Shown piece after piece: positions 28,784 to 37,494 of a DNA stretch of 64,000 nucleotides. Location of the stretch: the NCBI GenBank assembly GCA_900637705.1, contig LR134390.1, positions 2,666,001 through 2,730,000 of the forward strand, in the 5' to 3' direction. Under the pieces are notes generated by a model that searched no databases, had not been told where the DNA came from, and saw only the letters and a program-made list of their open reading frames with translations. A program made the translations under genes and the position numbers. How positions within the stretch are numbered: the first letter of the stretch is position 1; every line of letters starts with the position of its first letter. This DNA is from Fusobacterium varium. Lineage in GTDB: Bacteria; Fusobacteriota; Fusobacteriia; Fusobacteriales; Fusobacteriaceae.

Positions 28784-29797
28784 CTACTTTAAAACAAATT
28801 TATTGGTTGTTTCTCTCACTATAAGCTCATAATCTAAAATAATTTTTTCAGGATTATTATTTTCTCCTGTTATCTTTCTCATCAGACTTTTTACTGACTC
28901 AACTCCTAATTCATACCCTGGCTGAGAAACTGTTGTTAAAGATGGCTCTATAACTGCTGAAAAATCTATATTATCAAATCCTACTACTGCTGCTTCCTGT
29001 GGTATTTTTATATTTTTACTATTGAGTGCTTTTATAACTCCTATAGCTATTACATCTGACACTGCAAATATTCCTATATTTTTTACTTCTCTGTTATTTA
29101 AAACTATATTCATGTGCTTTTGAGCTTCTTTTATAGATAATTCATCTAAAAGTATTTCATTTTCTCTTTTAAATTCCAGTCCATTATCCTTCATAGCTTC
29201 TATCAACCCTTCTCTCCTTAAGGTAGAATATGTATAATCTTTTTTCATCGAGAAAAGATATATGTCTTTCTTTCCTATTGAAATAAGATGACTGACAGCT
29301 TCATATGCTGCTTTTTTATGGTCAATAGTTATATAAGTAAGTCCATTCTCTTCTATGTATTCACTACACTGAACTATTTTTTTGAAAACGTTTTCATCTT
29401 TTATTTTTTCCATTATTTTTTCTTTTTCTATTTTTTCCATAAGAATTATTCCATCTACCAGTTTAGTATTTAACAGATTCAAATAATCTAATAATTGTGC
29501 TTCTGATGAATAACTGCTTCCTAATATAATATTGTAGCCCATACCTTTAGCTGTCACTTCAACTCCTTCTAAAATAGCTGAATAATAAGGGTTTGATATC
29601 TCTGGTACTATTATTAGAATCATATTACTTTTTGTTCTCTGAAGACTGCTTGCCATAAAATTTGGTGTATAGTTAAGTTTTTTTATAGCTTCTTCTACCT
29701 TTTCTTTTGTTTCTTTTTTAACTTTTTTCCCATTTATTACTCTTGAAACAGTAGCTAATGAAACTCCTGCATATTCTGCTACATCATTTATTTTCAT
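28784..29797 (-). CDS. LacI-family transcriptional regulator
   Basis: 337 aa from the ATG at 29797, behind AGAGG; a GTG four codons upstream is the alternative. The LacI helix-turn-helix and hinge are at the N-terminus (INDVAEYAGVSLATVSRVING). The periplasmic-binding-like effector domain follows (MILIIVPEISNPYYSAILEGV). It is the first gene of the operon and has candidate operators both just upstream and inside the gene, so autorepression lifted by the transported sugar is likely. Confidence 0.9.
   Translation of the reverse strand: MKINDVAEYAGVSLATVSRVINGKKVKKETKEKVEEAIKKLNYTPNFMASSLQRTKSNMILIIVPEISNPYYSAILEGVEVTAKGMGYNIILGSSYSSEAQLLDYLNLLNTKLVDGIILMEKIEKEKIMEKIKDENVFKKIVQCSEYIEENGLTYITIDHKKAAYEAVSHLISIGKKDIYLFSMKKDYTYSTLRREGLIEAMKDNGLEFKRENEILLDELSIKEAQKHMNIVLNNREVKNIGIFAVSDVIAIGVIKALNSKNIKIPQEAAVVGFDNIDFSAVIEPSLTTVSQPGYELGVESVKSLMRKITGENNNPEKIILDYELIVRETTNKFVLK
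29383..29396. promoter_or_regulatory. Intragenic LacI-type operator candidate
   Basis: TGAAAACGTTTTCA is a perfect palindrome inside the lacI-family gene. It matches 13 of 14 positions of the site in the promoter region at 29817-29830. A loop or roadblock role is inferred. Confidence 0.5.
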
Positions 29798-29816
29798 CCT
29801 GTTATGCACCTCTTTT

Positions 29817-29877
29817 TTAAAACGTTTTCATTTCCCCTGTTGATAAAATATATAACTCATTATTTCTATTTTGTCAA
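29817..29877 (-). promoter_or_regulatory. Promoter and operator of the LacI-controlled sugar operon
   Basis: On the minus strand TTGACA (29872-29877) and TATATA (29849-29854) are 17 nt apart. TGAAAACGTTTTAA lies about 12-25 nt after the expected start, the right place for repression by the LacI-family protein. Confidence 0.75.
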
Positions 29878-30048
29878 TACATTTCAAAACATTTTCTTCT
29901 ATTTTATTACATTTTTTCTTATTATTTTCACAAAATGTTCTAAAATCCTTTTGTTATATTTATTTCATAAAAAATATATTGTTGATTTTTTATAAAAAAT
30001 AATATATTATTTACTAAGATAGTAAATAATATATTTAAGGATGATAAT

Positions 30049-30752
30049 ATGATATTTCAAAGAACTGAGCTTTTAATAGGAAAGGAAAACCTTGAAAAAC
30101 TTCAAAATTCTCATGTAATAGTATTTGGTGTTGGAGGAGTTGGAGGCTTTGTCATAGAGGCTCTAGCTAGAGCTGGGGTAGGTGAACTATCTATTGTAGA
30201 TTTTGATACTGTAGATATCACTAATCTTAATAGACAGATTATAGCTTTACAAAATACTATAGGAAAATTAAAAACTTCTGTTATGAAAGACAGACTTCTT
30301 TCCATCAATCCAGATATAAAAGTACATGAATATCCAGAAAAATTTTCAATGGAAAATTATGATAAATTTTTTAAGAATAAAAAATATAATTATATAGTTG
30401 ATGCAATTGATTTGGTAACTTCTAAACTAGCATTGGCTGAAATAGCACAAAATACCAATACTCCAATTATTTCTTCCATGGGTACTGGTAATAAAATCGA
30501 ACCAACAATGCTTGAAGTTGCTGATATCTATAAAACATCAGTATGTCCTTTGGCTCGTGTTATGAGAAAAAAGCTGAAAAACAGAAAAATAAAAAAATTA
30601 AAAGTAGTTTATTCAAGGGAAATTCCCAGAAAACCTGAAAATGAAACTGGGAGCAGAGAAAAAAAGTAAATGTTGGAAGCATATCTTTTGTCCCTTCTAG
30701 TGCTGGACTTATAATAGCAAGCGAAGTTGTAAAAGATATTTGTAATTTATAG
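30049..30752 (+). CDS. tcdA: ThiF/TcdA-family tRNA threonylcarbamoyladenosine dehydratase (frame broken by a one-base A-run deficit)
   Basis: 234 aa after correction. It begins RTELLIGKENLEKLQNSHV, followed by the ATP site VIVFGVGGVGGFVIEALARAG and DTVDITNLNRQI. The enzyme cyclises t6A to ct6A in tRNA. As sequenced the frame stops at 30669. One A added to the A7 run at 30659-30665 continues it as VGSISFVPSSAGLIIASEVV, the conserved C-terminus, and ends at 30752. No second domain is present. The flavodoxin gene follows 10 nt later. Confidence 0.85.
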
Positions 30753-30761
30753 GAGGAAAAA

Positions 30762-31265
30762 ATGAAAAAAATAGGAATTTTTTATGGAACAACATCTGGA
30801 AATACTGCTGGTATAGTTGATGAAATAGAATTTTATCTTAGAAAAGATGATTATCAGACATATAATGTAGCTGATGGAATAGCTGAGATAAAAAATTATG
30901 AAAATCTTATTCTTATATCTCCAACTTACGGAGTTGGTGAATTGCAAGAAGATTGGAATAATGCCTTTGAAGAGTTTAAAAATATAGATTTTTCTGGTAA
31001 AACTGTTGCAATAGTTGGACTTGGAAATCAATTTGCTTTTGGTGAATCATATGTTGGAGCTATGAAAATACTTTATGATGCTGTTATAAAAAATGGTGCA
31101 AAAGTTATTGGATTCACTTCTACTGAAGGATACCATTACCAAGAAACTGAAGCTGTTATAGATGGAAAATTTGTAGGTCTTGCTCTTGATGAAGGAAATC
31201 AGGGAACAGATACTCCTGATAGAATTAAAGAATGGATAGAAAAAATCAAACCATATTTCAACTAA
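30762..31265 (+). CDS. Flavodoxin
   Basis: 167 aa. The FMN phosphate-binding loop is IFYGTTSGNTAGIVDEI (residues 5-21), and the flavin-contact loops are SPTYGVGELQEDW and GLGNQFAFGESYVGAM. It is a long-chain flavodoxin, an electron carrier that can replace ferredoxin under iron shortage. Its stop codon TAA coincides with the left end of a 293-bp palindromic element. The ribosome site TAGGAGG overlaps the corrected tcdA stop. Confidence 0.95.
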   Translation: MKKIGIFYGTTSGNTAGIVDEIEFYLRKDDYQTYNVADGIAEIKNYENLILISPTYGVGELQEDWNNAFEEFKNIDFSGKTVAIVGLGNQFAFGESYVGAMKILYDAVIKNGAKVIGFTSTEGYHYQETEAVIDGKFVGLALDEGNQGTDTPDRIKEWIEKIKPYFN

Positions 31266-31555
31266 AAAGAGGTTGATTTTAAGAAAAGTATAATTTTAGA
31301 ATTTTTCCAGTAGAAAGGTTTGTTATTAATTTCGTTCTTAAAACATAGAAAACAGATGAAAGTTTACAACAGTTCCACTGTTGTATCTCAGTAATTATAG
31401 CAGTTAAAATTTAACTGCTTAATTACTGGAAACTCATTGCATTCAAACATACTGTTTTTCACGTTTTTCTTACTTTATTAATTACACAAGCCTTTCTACT
31501 TTCCAAATTTCTAAAATTTATCTTAACTTATTAACCAACCTCTTTTTTATTTAAA
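31263..31555. repeat. 293-bp imperfect palindromic element between flavodoxin and ileS
   Basis: The whole gap between the two stop codons is one imperfect inverted repeat centred near 31409. The outer ends read AAAAAGAGGTTG on both strands. Inside, GTAGAAAGG and related blocks recur as complements, and the core 31389-31430 (CAGTAATTA ... TAATTACTG around CAGTTAAA/TTTAACTG) is nearly perfect. A separate small hairpin ACAACAGT/ACTGTTGT lies on the left arm. It holds no gene. It may be a MITE with TA ends, and it would serve as a bidirectional terminator. Confidence 0.7.
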
Positions 31556-34500
31556 TTACTTATTTACTTTTACTCCAAAGACAACCTTTTCCCCATTTAC
31601 ATTGAATTCTCCTGTAAATCCATCAGTTTCACCAAAAACTATCTTATCTGCAAGAGTATCATGCTTAATTTCTTCAGCATTTCTTTCAATAATTTCTTTA
31701 ATCTTTTCATTATCTTTTTCATAGAATGTAATATGATCAGTTACATCAAAATCTGCTTCTTTACGCATAGATTGAATTTTACTGATAATTTCTCTTACAA
31801 ATCCCTCTTCTATCAATTCAGGAGTAAGTTTAGTATCAAGTACAACAGTTATTCCTCTGTCTTCAAGTGGCATATATCCCTCAGTTTGCGCTGTTTCTAT
31901 CAACAGATCATCCACAGTAAGAGATATTTCTTCTCCATCAGCTAATTTAAGAACCAAAACCCCATTAATATCTAATTCTTTTTTAGCTTTGCTTCCATCT
32001 ATTTCTGCCAGAAGAGTACGAATTTCATTTACTTTCTTACCATACTTTTGTCCCAATACTTTTAATTGTGGCTTGAAAGTATATGAAGTAAACTGTGATG
32101 TATCTTCTACAAAGTGAATTTCTTTTATATTAAGTTCTTCTCTTATAATATTCTGATAAAGTTCTCCAACTTTATGTCCAGCCTTTACATATATGTTAGC
32201 TATTGGCTGTCTATTTTTGATATTAGCTGCATTTCTTGCTGCTCTTCCTAGAGTAACTACCTGAAGAACTTCTTCCATATCCTCTTCTAGAGCTTTATCT
32301 ATAAACTCTTCATGTACTTCTGGAAAATCAGTTAAATGAATACTTTCAGGAGCATTTTTATCTATACTGCATACCAGATTACGGTAAATTTCTTCTGTCA
32401 TAAATGGAATCATTGGTGCAGCAGCCTTTGAAATAGTCACAAGTGCTGTATATAAAGTCATGTATGCTGTAATCTTGTCATCTGTCATATCCTGTACCCA
32501 GAAACGTTCTCTGCTTCTTCTTACATACCAGTTACTTAATTCATCTACAAAATCCTGAAGAAGTCTTGCAGCTTCAAGAAGTTTATAATCAGCAAGATTT
32601 TCATCTACACCTTTTACCACTGTATTTAATTTAGAAAGAAGCCATCTATCCATAACAGTCAATTTTTCTTTATCTAAAGTATATTTAGTTGCATCAAACT
32701 GATCTATCTCAGCATAAAGAACAAAGAAAGCATATGTATTCCATAAAGTAGACATAAATTTACGCTGACCTTCCTGAACTGCTTTTCCATGGAATCTATT
32801 TGGAAGCCATGGAGCTGAATTGATATAAAAATACCAACGTATAGCATCTGCTCCATAAGTAGCAAGTGCTTCAAATGGATCTACTGCATTTCCTTTAGAC
32901 TTAGACATTTTTTGTCCATTCTCATCTTGTACATGTCCCAATACAATTACATTTTTGTATGGAGCTTTATTAAAAATTAATGTAGATATTGCAAGAAGCG
33001 AATAGAACCAACCTCTTGTTTGGTCAACAGCTTCTGAAATAAAGTCTGCTGGAAACTGTTTTTCAAATAAATCCTTGTTTTCAAATGGGTAATGATGCTG
33101 TGCAAAAGGCATTGATCCTGAATCAAACCAGCAGTCAATAACTTCTGGAACTCTTGTCATCTGTTTTCCACAATGAGGGCAAGTAATAGTTACAGCATCT
33201 ATATATGGACGGTGAAGTTCTATATTTTCCGGGCAGTTAGGTGACATAGTTTTTAATTCTTCTATACTTCCAATAGCATGATTATGTCCACATTCACACT
33301 CCCATACATTTAGAGGTGTTCCCCAGTAACGATTACGGCTAATTCCCCAATCTTGAACATTTTCAAGCCAGTCACCAAAACGTCCTTTTCCTATAGTTTT
33401 TGGTATCCAGTTAATAGTATTATTATTTCTTATAAGGTCTTCTTTTACAGCTGTCATTTTGATAAACCAAGATTCTCTTGCATAATATATAAGAGGAGTA
33501 TCACATCTCCAACAATGTGGATAGTTATGTTCAAATAGAGGTGCATCAAATAGAAGTCCATTTTGTTCCAAATTTTTCAAAATATCCTTATCTGCCTTTT
33601 TACAGAATACTCCAGGCCAAAGCGTTTCTTCTGTCATTTCTCCTTTAGAGTCTACTAATTGTACAAATGGAAGATCATATTTTCTTCCAACATTGGCGTC
33701 ATCTTCTCCAAATGCAGGGGCTATATGTACTACCCCAGTACCATCAGATAAAGTAACATAAGTGTCACAAGTTACATACCAGCATTTTTTATCTGGTTTT
33801 ACAAAATTGAATAAAGGCTCATACTCTTTATACTCTAAATCTTTTCCTTTATATGTTTCAAGAATAGTATAATTTTCTTTTAATACTGTTGACACTAAAG
33901 CTTCTGCCATGTAATAAGTGTATCCTTCATGTTGAACTTTAACATAAGTTTCATTTGGATTTACACAAAGAGCCACATTAGAAGGAAGTGTCCATGGAGT
34001 AGTTGTCCATGCTAAAATATAGGCATCTTCATTTTTCACTTTAAATCTTACTATTGCTGATCTTTCTTTTACATCTTTGTATCCTTGAGCTACTTCGTGG
34101 CTTGATAGAGGTGTTCCACATCTTGGGCAATATGGTACAATTTTAAATCCTTTATATAAAAGCTCTTTTTCCCATATCTGCTTCAATGCCCACCATTCAG
34201 ATTCAATAAAGTTATTATCATAAGTTACATATGGTTTTTCCATATCAGCCCAAAATCCAACTGTTTTAGAAAAATCCTCCCACATTCCCTTATATTTCCA
34301 CACACTTGTTTTACACTCTTCAATAAATGGTTGTAATCCATAACTTTCTATCTGATCTTTTCCATTTATTCCCAATAGTTTTTCTACTTCAAGCTCTACA
34401 GGAAGTCCATGTGTATCCCAACCAGCTTTTCTAGGCACATCATAACCCTTCATAGTTCTATATCTAGGTACCATATCTTTTATTACACGAGTTAAAACAT

Positions 34501-34672
34501 GTCCTATATGTGGCTTTCCATTAGCTGTCGGAGGTCCATCATAAAAAGTATATGTCTTATCTCCTTTTCTTAATTCAAGACTTTTTTCAAAAATTTTGTT
34601 CTCTTCCCAATACTTTTCAATTTCTTTTTCTCTCTCTACGAAATTTAAACTCGTAGACACTTTCTTGTACAT
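31556..34672 (-). CDS. ileS: Isoleucyl-tRNA synthetase
   Basis: 1038 aa from the ATG at 34672, which has AGGAGG nine nt before it. A longer in-frame reading to 34744 runs through a terminator hairpin and is rejected. The class I motifs are PPTANGKPHIGHVL (HIGH at 55-58) and GQKMSKSKGNAVDP. The editing domain includes WTTTPWTLPSNVALCVNP, and Cys pairs lie in CGTPLSSH and ITCPHCGKQM. The C-terminal anticodon-binding and tail domains are complete. The enzyme charges tRNA-Ile. It is preceded by an isoleucine-rich leader peptide and a terminator, which suggests control by charged tRNA-Ile supply. Confidence 0.97.
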   Translation of the reverse strand: MYKKVSTSLNFVEREKEIEKYWEENKIFEKSLELRKGDKTYTFYDGPPTANGKPHIGHVLTRVIKDMVPRYRTMKGYDVPRKAGWDTHGLPVELEVEKLLGINGKDQIESYGLQPFIEECKTSVWKYKGMWEDFSKTVGFWADMEKPYVTYDNNFIESEWWALKQIWEKELLYKGFKIVPYCPRCGTPLSSHEVAQGYKDVKERSAIVRFKVKNEDAYILAWTTTPWTLPSNVALCVNPNETYVKVQHEGYTYYMAEALVSTVLKENYTILETYKGKDLEYKEYEPLFNFVKPDKKCWYVTCDTYVTLSDGTGVVHIAPAFGEDDANVGRKYDLPFVQLVDSKGEMTEETLWPGVFCKKADKDILKNLEQNGLLFDAPLFEHNYPHCWRCDTPLIYYARESWFIKMTAVKEDLIRNNNTINWIPKTIGKGRFGDWLENVQDWGISRNRYWGTPLNVWECECGHNHAIGSIEELKTMSPNCPENIELHRPYIDAVTITCPHCGKQMTRVPEVIDCWFDSGSMPFAQHHYPFENKDLFEKQFPADFISEAVDQTRGWFYSLLAISTLIFNKAPYKNVIVLGHVQDENGQKMSKSKGNAVDPFEALATYGADAIRWYFYINSAPWLPNRFHGKAVQEGQRKFMSTLWNTYAFFVLYAEIDQFDATKYTLDKEKLTVMDRWLLSKLNTVVKGVDENLADYKLLEAARLLQDFVDELSNWYVRRSRERFWVQDMTDDKITAYMTLYTALVTISKAAAPMIPFMTEEIYRNLVCSIDKNAPESIHLTDFPEVHEEFIDKALEEDMEEVLQVVTLGRAARNAANIKNRQPIANIYVKAGHKVGELYQNIIREELNIKEIHFVEDTSQFTSYTFKPQLKVLGQKYGKKVNEIRTLLAEIDGSKAKKELDINGVLVLKLADGEEISLTVDDLLIETAQTEGYMPLEDRGITVVLDTKLTPELIEEGFVREIISKIQSMRKEADFDVTDHITFYEKDNEKIKEIIERNAEEIKHDTLADKIVFGETDGFTGEFNVNGEKVVFGVKVNK

Positions 34673-34703
34673 AAAAAATCCTCCTGATAAAAAGTTTAGA
34701 TTG

Positions 34704-34734
34704 TAATAAAAAAGACAGCTATGCAGGCTGTCTT
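34704..34734 (-). terminator. Attenuator terminator in the ileS leader
   Basis: On the minus strand AAGACAGC-CTGCATA-GCTGTCTT is followed by TTTTATT, about 30 nt before the ileS start. It ends the leader RNA unless prevented. UCUUC about 30-40 nt upstream can pair with GAAGA at its base and might form an antiterminator. Confidence 0.85.
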
Positions 34735-34798
34735 CAACTTTCAATTTATTTCCTTAAGAAGAATAACTTAGACTACATAAATAACACCTATAATATTT

Positions 34799-34852
34799 TT
34801 ATTGAAAACATATTATTGATATTATTATAATTATAGCAACTCTTAAAGCCAT
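34799..34852 (-). CDS. Isoleucine-rich leader peptide of ileS
   Basis: A 17-codon frame, MALRVAIIIIISIICFQ, starts six nt after AAGGAG. Seven of 17 codons are isoleucine (six ATA, one ATT), five of them consecutive. It lies about 65 nt before the terminator of the ileS leader. This is the classical layout of ribosome-mediated attenuation: stalling at Ile codons when charged tRNA-Ile is scarce would change the RNA fold and let transcription enter ileS. The peptide itself need have no other function. Isoleucine is common in this AT-rich genome, but a run of five with a strong ribosome site directly ahead of ileS is unlikely to be chance. Confidence 0.8.
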   Translation of the reverse strand: MALRVAIIIIISIICFQ

Positions 34853-34882
34853 TTTCTTCTCCTTGTTATATTTTCTAAGTAC

Positions 34883-34912
34883 AATATATCACATATCCTA
34901 TACAAAAGTAAA
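34883..34912 (-). promoter_or_regulatory. Promoter of the ileS leader transcript
   Basis: TTTACT (34907-34912) and TATATT (34883-34888) on the minus strand are 18 nt apart, about 20 nt before the leader-peptide ribosome site. The rest of the gap to the MATE gene (34913-35074) shows no gene or clear hairpin. Confidence 0.55.
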
Positions 34913-35074
34913 CCCCATTTTAATTTTCTTCTATATTTAGCAACAAATAAAAAAATGAACTAAGTTTTTATCTGCTGCTTTTAATTACTATTTATTTTAT
35001 AGATTTTAAATATTGTAGAACTCTCAAATTTTATTTTTGTCTACATGACTATACCAATTATCTAAATTATATTT

Positions 35075-36418
35075 TTATTTATTTTTATTTATTCTTATTT
35101 TTATTTTCTTATATGATACTACTAAAAGGGGTATACTCATTACCATACACAAAAGTTCCCCTAATGGAAGAGCCAGCCATAATCCTTTTTCTCCCAAAAA
35201 TATTGGCAGTATAAAAAGAAGTCCTGCTACACATATAAGTGAACGACACATTGCCACAGCTGCTGATTCCATAGGTTTCTCTACAGCTGTTAAAAAAGAA
35301 CTTATTATAACATTCACAAATGAAAATAAATATTGAAATACTACAAAATTTAAAGCTCTTCCTGTTAAATTCATCAAATCGGAATTATCCTTTGAAAACA
35401 CTTTTATAATAGGCGAACTATTGAATTTCATCACAAAGAAAAAGAAGAATCCTATACTTCCACCTGTAAAAAATGCTGTTCTCATTACTTTATATATCTG
35501 CTCCATTCTTCTGGCACCAAGATTGTAGGAAACTATTGGTTGGAGTGCCTGAGATAATCCAAAAAGACATATATTAACTACTGTATTTACATAAAAAACT
35601 ATAGTTAAAGCTGATACTCCTATTTCTCCTATTCTTCTGATAAGTATGTAATTAAAAATAAAAGTAGCAAGAGCACTTGACACCATTGTCAACATTTCAG
35701 AACTTCCATTATACAAAATTTTTCCTAAAAGAATTCTATTTCCATTAGGCTTCACTAGTTTTAGTCTGCTTCTATTTTTAAAATAATTCCACATCAACAC
35801 TGCACCAGCAGTTCCATTAGCTATTGAAGTGGCAAGAGCTGCTCCAAATACACCCATATCCATTTTTACAATAAACAGATAATCCATCAAAACATTTCCT
35901 GTAAGACATATAATACAGCTCAAAAATACAAGATTAGGTTTCCCAGCTATTTTTATAAACCCCTCTGTAAAGATTGGAATATTATATGGTATATTTAATA
36001 TCAGCATAGTCAATAGGTAAGATTTTACTAGAGGAGCAAGTATTTCTGTTGCTCCTAATATTCCTATTATTCCATTTATAAAAAGAAACCCCAAAAGAGA
36101 TAAACTTCCTAAAAATATTACAAATATCTGAAGAGTGAATGACATTATCTCATTAGCTCTTTTAAATTTTCCTTTTCCTAAAGCAATAGAACAATACACT
36201 CCTCCACCAGCTGCTATCATCAAAGCTATACTATTTGTAAATAATATTATTGGCATAGAAAGATTAATAGCAGCCAAACCTGAAGCTCCTTGAGTATTGG
36301 CTATAAATATTCCATCTACCATCATTTGTATAGATACTATCAACATTCCTACTATACTTGGAATAGCAAATTTAAAAAATAATCTACTGACATTTTTACT
36401 TTCTAATTCATTACTCAT
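35075..36418 (-). CDS. MATE-family efflux transporter
   Basis: 447 aa with 12 predicted membrane segments. The N-terminal MATE motif is IPSIVGMLIVSIQMMVDGIFIANTQG, and the second half has GLSQALQPIVSYNLGARR, characteristic of the DinF/MepA branch. It exports cationic drugs or toxins using a Na+ or H+ gradient. It is encoded 72 nt after a DhaM-like gene, but a terminator lies between them, so it may have its own promoter. The C-terminal codons form a TTTAT-rich simple repeat in the DNA. Confidence 0.9.
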   Translation of the reverse strand: MSNELESKNVSRLFFKFAIPSIVGMLIVSIQMMVDGIFIANTQGASGLAAINLSMPIILFTNSIALMIAAGGGVYCSIALGKGKFKRANEIMSFTLQIFVIFLGSLSLLGFLFINGIIGILGATEILAPLVKSYLLTMLILNIPYNIPIFTEGFIKIAGKPNLVFLSCIICLTGNVLMDYLFIVKMDMGVFGAALATSIANGTAGAVLMWNYFKNRSRLKLVKPNGNRILLGKILYNGSSEMLTMVSSALATFIFNYILIRRIGEIGVSALTIVFYVNTVVNICLFGLSQALQPIVSYNLGARRMEQIYKVMRTAFFTGGSIGFFFFFVMKFNSSPIIKVFSKDNSDLMNLTGRALNFVVFQYLFSFVNVIISSFLTAVEKPMESAAVAMCRSLICVAGLLFILPIFLGEKGLWLALPLGELLCMVMSIPLLVVSYKKIKIRINKNK

Positions 36419-36446
36419 TTTATCACCTTCTCTATAATAAAAGAAA

Positions 36447-36487
36447 AAGATAACTTAAAAGCTGGTATCCCCTCTTAAGTTATCTTT
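36447..36487 (-). terminator. Terminator after the dhaM-like gene
   Basis: AAGATAACTTAA/TTAAGTTATCTT arms with a 16-nt loop are followed on the minus strand by TTTTCTTTTATT. Confidence 0.85.
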
Positions 36488-36490
36488 CTC

Positions 36491-36880
36491 TTAAAACTTT
36501 GGAAACTCTTTTGATTCTTTTATAAATTCCACTAATGTTTCTAAATTTACTTTAGGATGATTAGAAGAAACTCCCACTATTGTTCCTTCTACTATCGGTG
36601 CATCTACTATCTCTACTTTTATTTCATCTTTTAATCTTTCTTTTGCAGTTTCTGCATTCATTACTGAACTTCCAAGATCACAAAGTATAACCACTCCATC
36701 ACCTTGATCTGCTTTTCTTATTGCTTTTGCTATAACTTCAGGGCAGGTCCCATATCCATTTTCATCTTCTGTCCCACCGCCATTTTCTAATATAAAATCA
36801 CTATTTTTAAGCTCCATACAAAAATTGATTATCTCTTGTGAAAGTTTAGGATTATGTGCAACTACTACTATTCCTACCAT
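36491..36880 (-). CDS. dhaM: DhaM-type PTS phosphocarrier (EIIA-Man fold), orphan
   Basis: 129 aa. It has the DhaM motifs VGIVVVAHNPKLSQEI, with the likely phosphorylated His9, and GDGVVILCDLGSSVMNAETA. In the usual system it passes PTS phosphate to the ADP bound in DhaL, which then phosphorylates dihydroxyacetone held by DhaK. Here neither dhaK nor dhaL lies in the window, and the C-terminal HPr and EI-like domains of the long DhaM form are absent. The start follows TGGGGGAAAT. The dihydroxyacetone role is inferred from family only. Confidence 0.82.
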   Translation of the reverse strand: MVGIVVVAHNPKLSQEIINFCMELKNSDFILENGGGTEDENGYGTCPEVIAKAIRKADQGDGVVILCDLGSSVMNAETAKERLKDEIKVEIVDAPIVEGTIVGVSSNHPKVNLETLVEFIKESKEFPKF

Positions 36881-37038
36881 ATTTCCCCCATAGAAACTTG
36901 TATTTTTATACTAACCTATATAACTTTTTTTTATTTAATTGTCAATAGTTAAAATTTTTTATATTTTTTATAGTATTTTTATCTTTTACATTATAACATA
37001 AATTTTATATATAATGTTAAATTTTTTTGAAAATAATA

Positions 37039-37079
37039 AAGGAAATTTTTAAGATCACAAAGATAATAAAAATTTCCTT
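37039..37079 (-). terminator. Terminator of the small hypothetical gene
   Basis: AAGGAAATTTTT/AAAAATTTCCTT forms a perfect 12-bp stem with a 17-nt loop and a T-rich tail on the minus strand, about 30 nt after the stop. Confidence 0.65.
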
Positions 37080-37111
37080 CATTGTATAATATTCTTTTTA
37101 TCTATATTTGC

Positions 37112-37330
37112 TCAACTAACAAATCTAGCTGTTTCTTTCATATTTACATTATCAAAAAGCTTTTCAAGATATTTAAATGTATAGTCAAGGTTGTATGTCT
37201 TAATATTAATATTCTTTCCATTGTAATTAAAACTTATATTAAATATTTTATTTTCAGAAGAAACATTACATATTAATTTTACTGTCTTAAATGAAGTTTC
37301 CCATTTTTTATTTTTTATTAGTATTTTCAT
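37112..37330 (-). CDS. Small hypothetical protein divergent from an S24-type repressor
   Basis: 72 aa, not recognised. It is basic with alternating hydrophobic strands (VKLICNVSSENKIFNISFNY) and no membrane helix. It has a good AAAGGGGGAT ribosome site, its own promoter (TTGACA, 17 nt, TAATAT) and a terminator, so it looks like a real gene. Sharing a divergent control region with an XRE-S24 repressor suggests that it is regulated by it, as in phage-like or stress modules. Function unknown. Confidence 0.6.
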   Translation of the reverse strand: MKILIKNKKWETSFKTVKLICNVSSENKIFNISFNYNGKNINIKTYNLDYTFKYLEKLFDNVNMKETARFVS

Positions 37331-37383
37331 ATTTCTATCCCCCTTTACTATATCTAAAAATAGAACTATCTATATATAAATAT

Positions 37384-37457
37384 ATATTAATACATAGTGT
37401 CAATTTTGTCAACTATTTTTTATTTTTGTTGTAAAATTTTTGTTTTTATATTATAAT
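37384..37457. promoter_or_regulatory. Divergent promoters between the small gene and the S24 repressor
   Basis: Minus-strand TTGACA (37407-37412) with TAATAT (37384-37389), and plus-strand TTGTAA (37429-37434) with TATAAT (37452-37457), both have 17-nt spacers. TATATAGATATATA-like repeats flank both starts (about 37370-37385 and 37460-37480) and are candidate operators. Confidence 0.65.
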
Positions 37458-37494
37458 TATTTATATATAGATATATAAATATAGGAGGTGCTGT

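Noticed and set aside
34673-34744. 24-codon N-terminal extension of IleS, and a T-box in the ileS leader
   Set aside because: The extension runs through the terminator hairpin and has no ribosome site. No AGGGTGG-like T-box core was found anywhere in the 240-nt leader.
35070-35105. TTTAT repeats at the end of the first MATE gene as a regulatory repeat
   Set aside because: They encode the KIKIRINKNK tail and look like low-complexity AT-rich coding DNA.
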